Below are positions 60,213 through 64,000 of a stretch of 64,000 nt of DNA, in pieces. The notes beneath the pieces are model-generated. The model was not told the DNA's origin. It saw nothing but the letters and a program-made list of their open reading frames with translations, and did not search any database. Both the position numbers and the translations under genes were made by a program. Each line of letters begins with the position of its first letter. The first letter of the stretch is position 1. The stretch is from the IMG/VR virus record IMGVR_UViG_3300026382_000175, positions 16,915 through 80,914 of that record. One strand, 5' to 3'. This DNA comes from a virus.

Positions 60213-60339
60213 TAAATAAAGGACTGGAGAATTACTCTCCAGTCCACAAGTCAATTTTGAAGTTATTTACATAAGTATCTTCAATACCTTCAAGTTTGAT
60301 TCTCAACGCTCTACCTTTCTTATTAACAGCTTGGTATCT
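60213..60339. repeat. 127-bp perfect direct repeat, left copy
   Basis: Identical to 63874-64000 over the full visible 127 bp and may go on past the window. Covers the terminator and the last 35 codons of the long fibre gene. Confidence 0.95.
60221..60245 (-). terminator. Terminator formed by the end of the long fibre gene
   Basis: 10-bp perfect stem GGACTGGAGA with TCTCCAGTCC, 5-base loop, followed on the minus strand by TTTATTTATTTT. The TAA stop (60234-60232) is in the loop; the last codons (W-T-G-E) form the stem. Confidence 0.88.
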
Positions 60340-63300
60340 TGATTTAATAACATCTTGGTCTGATAAGTAGGTTCTATATTGTAGAGTTTGAGGTTCTGTT
60401 CTTTGAGGAATGATAACTGAGGTTATTGTTGAAGATTGTTCTGGAACTGTAACCACAAACCTAAGAGGCTTTCCACCTACATTAAATACTGTAGAATCGC
60501 TTAGGATGTCAGTGTTGATGCTATCAAAACTTGCAGAATCATTACTAATGTAAGATCTATGGTCGTGGCTATTCGGATTAAGATTTTCTTGCTGTTTACT
60601 AGGGGTATAAAGTGAAAAGTAAACTGTTTTCTCACCAACGGTTATTGACGACGGAACCTTGTCAAAGTCTAGTGGGAGTAATATCAGGTAATCTTCTGTT
60701 GAGGAATAACCACAAATTGCTATGCAATTGTTTGACACATGAATGTCCCTAACTTGGGAAAAATCTGATGCTGTAATGACTAAAAGTTTCTGTTCATTAA
60801 AATCAAAGATGGCTGGATGTTGAGTGGAGCTCTCAACAAAATAACCTGCACCTATTAGTTTATCTCCGTTTGTAGAAAGTTTTGAAATGCGAACTGTATT
60901 GTTCAAATCACTTAAGTAGTATATATATGGCTTTGTGTTAACTGAATCAAAAATCAACCTATCACCAGTTACAATTTTACCAGGTGCAACTGAACTAAAC
61001 TGTACTGATGTCCCATAATATATTTGTTGGTAAGATACGTTAATCAAGTTCAAATCACTAGTGATGTATATTGCTCTTCCGTTAGATTTTTCATAACCAA
61101 CAGCTGTTATTCCATCATGTGTTAAATAAATATCGTAGATTCTTATATTACCTCCTGTAAATCTCTTTCCTGTTGCAAACATAAGATTATGATTTAGTTT
61201 CCTAATGAAACCATAATCTGCTGAATCACCAGATTCATATCCACAAACAAAAATACCTTCTTCATAAACTTCAATATCTGTTAAAGTGGACACAGAGTCT
61301 TTTGCTATTACTACTTCTAATGTTTCGGGATTTATCTTGAGATAGTAACCTAAATTATGATTATCCGAACCAATTGCATAAATATAACCATCAAAATACT
61401 TCATTGATGTGATGGTAATATAACAATTATGCGTATCATCTCGTAGTACTACAGCTTTCTTAAGATTACCAAATTTGTCAAATTTAAACATACAAGATTC
61501 TGCTCCTACATAAACATCAAAACCTACTTGTAAAACTGAACTAAAGTTATGTCTAGTATTCCCATCCTCACTAAATACGAGAGCAAAATCGTTCGTAATA
61601 TCATAAGATGTTACTTGAACAGTATTCCCATTTACTATCAATTCATCACCAACTTTTAGTATGTTACTTAAGTCTTCAGCTAACTCAAAACTGTTAGTTG
61701 TAGCATTCTGAATCTTGTCACTAATGTCTTTATCTTTCCAAAGACATCTATCAGGTGTGGACTCCATCGCAACATAAACTTTGGTTGGTTCTTTCCAAGC
61801 TCTTTGTGGAGGATTGGTAAGGTTGAAGGAGGAAATGTCTGATTGATAGTAGGGATAAACAGAGTCAGGTAAAGAATACTGTAAAACAACATTATTTGGG
61901 TATTCACTAACAACAAACATCTTGTGTCCATCTGAACTAAAGAAAAGCCCATTCAAAGAGGATTCTCCCTCAACGCTAACAGTAGTTGTATGTTTAGCAG
62001 TTGTGATATCCCAAGGTTTACTAAGCGAAAATTCAACAATTTTTGAGCCACTATGACCAGTAACGAATAATTTCTTACCATTAGGAGAGAAGAAAAGCTG
62101 ATGGGGAGGGTTAAAAAAGCTTGACATATCCAAACTCACACCTGAATAACTCATTGTTGTAACATCCCAAGGAACAGATAAGTTATACAGGCGTATGCTT
62201 TTTGTTGTACCTTCTGAAACAAAAAGCATATTTCCTTCTGTGTTAAAGAACATACCTAAAAATGCGTTAGCACTATCAGAAGAAAAATCTTTATAACCTG
62301 CAGATACACGACTAGTTATATCCCATGGTGTAGTTAAAGTGAACTTATTTAATCTATGTTTATCTTGAGAATAAATAAATACTGCTGTTCCGTCCTCTTT
62401 AAAAAAGATAGCTGTAGGATCTAAAAAATCCATTTCAGCTATCTTATTAAAAGACGAAATATCCCAGGGATTAGACAAACGAAACTGGTAAATTTTATTA
62501 GTATCGGTGCTGGGTGATGTTATATACATATACTGTCCATCACTTGAGAAAAATACATTGTTTGGGAAATCAGTTACACTACTTATATCTTTGCTGATTT
62601 CAAGCACAGCCTCACTAATGTGCGACTCATTAAGACTAACACCTTCTATCTCTCCTTCCTTAACTCCATCCACACTGTTATACAGTATAACTTTTTCACC
62701 AGTCACAACTTCATCCATTGTTTTTAAGGTATTCTTATCAGAACCTGATAATACTTTAATCTCTTTGAGCTTTTCAGTAACAGTTACCTGATATTGATAC
62801 CAATCATTATCAGTTTCTTCTTGTTCAAAAGGAATAGATACCCAGACTGAAGGAAAGTCCTTCTTAAACGCCTTCTGAGGAACAGTTGATAGAGAGAAAG
62901 AAGAAATATCAATAGAACAACGGAAAAGGGAATATTGATAAACCTTGTCAGTTCCAGAATCTATGGTATACAATAAACATCCATCAGAAGATATACACAT
63001 TCCATATGAGCCTGTTACTTTAAACGCAACTCCACTATATGTTGCAGAAGAAACATCCCAAGGTTCAGATAGGTTATACTGATATACCTGTTTGTTTCCC
63101 CCACCAAAAACGAACATTTTTGTCCCATCTACGGAAAAGGCCAAGTCTCTGGGGGAATCTTGTGATTGTATGGAAAAACTTTTATTACTATAACTTGCAG
63201 TAGATAAGTCCCAGGGAGTGGAAAGGTTATATTGAAGAATGGAGGAATTTTTAATATCTCCCACCCAGAACTTTGTTCCATCAGGACTGAAAAATAGTCC

Positions 63301-63852
63301 AGCAGGTTGAGTTGTTTGAGATGCCAAAGAGAAAGTAACGTTAGCATAATTTGCTGTGCTAACGTCCCATGGAGTTGTCAAGTTATACTGGTATATTTTA
63401 CCTGTTGTCCATTCGGAAACATACATCTTTTTACCATCTGGAGAGAAGAACAAACCTTGAGGAGCATCTTGGGTTAGCTCTGAATTCAAAGAAAACTCCT
63501 TACTAAATTTCGCAGATGATACATCCCAAGCTCTCTCTAATTCATATTGAAATATAGTCTTTTCACTACCACCAACCACATACATTGTGGAACCATTAGA
63601 AGAAAACCTTACAAAGGCTGGGGAAGAAGTTTGGGCACTAATATCATAATTAATTCCAGTATCCCCAGCTTCGCTCAAATCCCAAGGAGCTCCTTGTTCA
63701 GTAACACTGCCAGCATTGCCATTAATATATTTATTACCGTCAAACAAAACGATTTCTTCATTTTCCTTTATTTTAGCAATAGTTATGAGAGTTGTTGCGT
63801 CTGAACCAGACAAAATGGGTATCTCCTTCCAACCACCTTTCAATGCTTTCAT
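60232..63852 (-). CDS. Long tail-fibre protein with beta-propellers (1206 aa)
   Basis: Many blades of the form GLFFSPDGKKMYVS...IYQYNLTTPWDVSTA, with Ser-x-DG and PWD marks, known in phage receptor proteins. One set covers about residues 50-320 and a second about 420-690, probably two propellers. Residues 700-1050 look like a further beta-propeller of another type. The C-terminal 60 residues (QTLQYRTYLSDQDVIKSRYQ...) are a short domain shared with the next gene. I take the ATG at 63852, with GGAGG 5 nt upstream, rather than 63864. Confidence 0.75.
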   Translation of the reverse strand: MKALKGGWKEIPILSGSDATTLITIAKIKENEEIVLFDGNKYINGNAGSVTEQGAPWDLSEAGDTGINYDISAQTSSPAFVRFSSNGSTMYVVGGSEKTIFQYELERAWDVSSAKFSKEFSLNSELTQDAPQGLFFSPDGKKMYVSEWTTGKIYQYNLTTPWDVSTANYANVTFSLASQTTQPAGLFFSPDGTKFWVGDIKNSSILQYNLSTPWDLSTASYSNKSFSIQSQDSPRDLAFSVDGTKMFVFGGGNKQVYQYNLSEPWDVSSATYSGVAFKVTGSYGMCISSDGCLLYTIDSGTDKVYQYSLFRCSIDISSFSLSTVPQKAFKKDFPSVWVSIPFEQEETDNDWYQYQVTVTEKLKEIKVLSGSDKNTLKTMDEVVTGEKVILYNSVDGVKEGEIEGVSLNESHISEAVLEISKDISSVTDFPNNVFFSSDGQYMYITSPSTDTNKIYQFRLSNPWDISSFNKIAEMDFLDPTAIFFKEDGTAVFIYSQDKHRLNKFTLTTPWDITSRVSAGYKDFSSDSANAFLGMFFNTEGNMLFVSEGTTKSIRLYNLSVPWDVTTMSYSGVSLDMSSFFNPPHQLFFSPNGKKLFVTGHSGSKIVEFSLSKPWDITTAKHTTTVSVEGESSLNGLFFSSDGHKMFVVSEYPNNVVLQYSLPDSVYPYYQSDISSFNLTNPPQRAWKEPTKVYVAMESTPDRCLWKDKDISDKIQNATTNSFELAEDLSNILKVGDELIVNGNTVQVTSYDITNDFALVFSEDGNTRHNFSSVLQVGFDVYVGAESCMFKFDKFGNLKKAVVLRDDTHNCYITITSMKYFDGYIYAIGSDNHNLGYYLKINPETLEVVIAKDSVSTLTDIEVYEEGIFVCGYESGDSADYGFIRKLNHNLMFATGKRFTGGNIRIYDIYLTHDGITAVGYEKSNGRAIYITSDLNLINVSYQQIYYGTSVQFSSVAPGKIVTGDRLIFDSVNTKPYIYYLSDLNNTVRISKLSTNGDKLIGAGYFVESSTQHPAIFDFNEQKLLVITASDFSQVRDIHVSNNCIAICGYSSTEDYLILLPLDFDKVPSSITVGEKTVYFSLYTPSKQQENLNPNSHDHRSYISNDSASFDSINTDILSDSTVFNVGGKPLRFVVTVPEQSSTITSVIIPQRTEPQTLQYRTYLSDQDVIKSRYQAVNKKGRALRIKLEGIEDTYVNNFKIDLWTGE

Positions 63853-63881
63853 ATACTCCTCCATTAATTAGTGTAAATAAA

Positions 63882-63906
63882 GGACTGGAGAATTACTCTC
63901 CAGTCC
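63882..63906 (-). terminator. Terminator at the end of the upstream fibre gene
   Basis: Second copy of the hairpin at 60221, followed by TTTATTTAC on the minus strand. It precedes the long fibre gene by 30 bp, so that gene depends on read-through or a start signal not seen here. Confidence 0.8.
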
Positions 63907-64000
63907 ACAAGTCAATTTTGAAGTTATTTACATAAGTATCTTCAATACCTTCAAGTTTGATTCTCAACGCTCTACCTTTCTTATTAACAGCTTGGTATCT
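63893..64000 (-). CDS. C-terminus of another fibre gene (partial)
   Basis: The last 35 codons are identical to those of the 1206-aa fibre. The rest is outside the window. Shows at least two fibre genes in series with a shared end. Confidence 0.85.
   Translation of the reverse strand, partial: RYQAVNKKGRALRIKLEGIEDTYVNNFKIDLWTGE

Larger units (their letters stand above)
63874..64000. repeat. 127-bp perfect direct repeat, right copy
   Basis: Same as 60213-60339. Cut by the window edge. Confidence 0.95.

Noticed and set aside
1-64000. Prophage with integrase and attachment sites
   Set aside because: No integrase, excisionase, CI-type repressor or host gene was seen; the content is that of a lytic phage, though parts are outside the window.
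63874-64000. Terminal repeat marking a circular or end-redundant genome
   Set aside because: The repeat pairs with 60213-60339, not with the left window edge, so it is a gene-end duplication rather than a genome end.

Overview
The window is part of a large tailed double-stranded DNA phage with T4-like head genes. The portal, fused prohead protease-scaffold, major capsid protein and large terminase all resemble the T4 gp20/gp21/gp23/gp17 style, and a PAAR-like spike tip suggests a contractile tail. The DNA is AT-rich. Arginine is mostly AGA/AGG, and the proteins are rich in Lys, Glu and Ile, which suggests a thermophilic host. An overlapping Rz/Rz1-type spanin pair implies a host with an outer membrane. 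An Aquificota-like thermophile would fit, but that is inference. Both window edges cut through genes, and no tail sheath, tube or baseplate wedge genes are seen, so the genome continues outside.

Layout. (1) 1-23123, minus strand: small unknown genes, a 2[4Fe-4S] ferredoxin-like protein, zinc-ribbon protein, major capsid, protease-scaffold with an internal start, a metallopeptidase, a SWIM-like protein, a decayed homing endonuclease, portal, a calcineurin-like phosphoesterase, TerL, a structured RNA, a TerS candidate, a PD-(D/E)XK nuclease, NrdB, NrdA, ThyX and small regulatory-looking genes. (2) 23124-23370: divergent control region with three minus and one plus copies of a phage-specific promoter. 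(3) 23371-53075, plus strand: replication and recombination genes. These are a Mor-like regulator, archaeo-eukaryotic-type primase, gp32-like SSB, RecA/UvsX, UvsW-like helicase, a DnaG-type primase, dUTPase, 5'-3' exonuclease, DnaB-like helicase, a UDG-PolA fusion split by an HNH intein, a sigma-like factor, SbcD/SbcC, two methyltransferases (one frameshifted), a dNMP kinase, a ParB-like protein and a lytic transglycosylase. (4) 53103-64000, minus strand: PAAR-like tip, lysis genes (papain-like hydrolase, lytic transglycosylase, holin candidates, spanins) and tail-fibre genes, including a 1206-residue beta-propeller protein.

How the genes work together. ThyX, ribonucleotide reductase, dUTPase, dNMP kinase and the UDG domain on the polymerase form a set that makes dTTP and keeps uracil out of DNA. 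Ten copies of a bipartite promoter (CCTGAAATT, 13 bp, GTTTAGTTTA) drive both arms. A sigma-like gene at 44727 has its own host-type promoter and its own terminator, so a host sigma70 to phage sigma to phage promoter cascade is the simplest reading.

Most unusual items: a pseudoknotted three-way-junction RNA between the TerS candidate and TerL (14737-14812); the ten-copy promoter family; three DUF29-like paralogues placed beside recombination and replication genes; two primases of different superfamilies; a ferredoxin-like protein in the head-gene cluster; a homing endonuclease that left the displaced 3' end of its target gene behind; and a perfect repeat linking successive tail-fibre gene ends.
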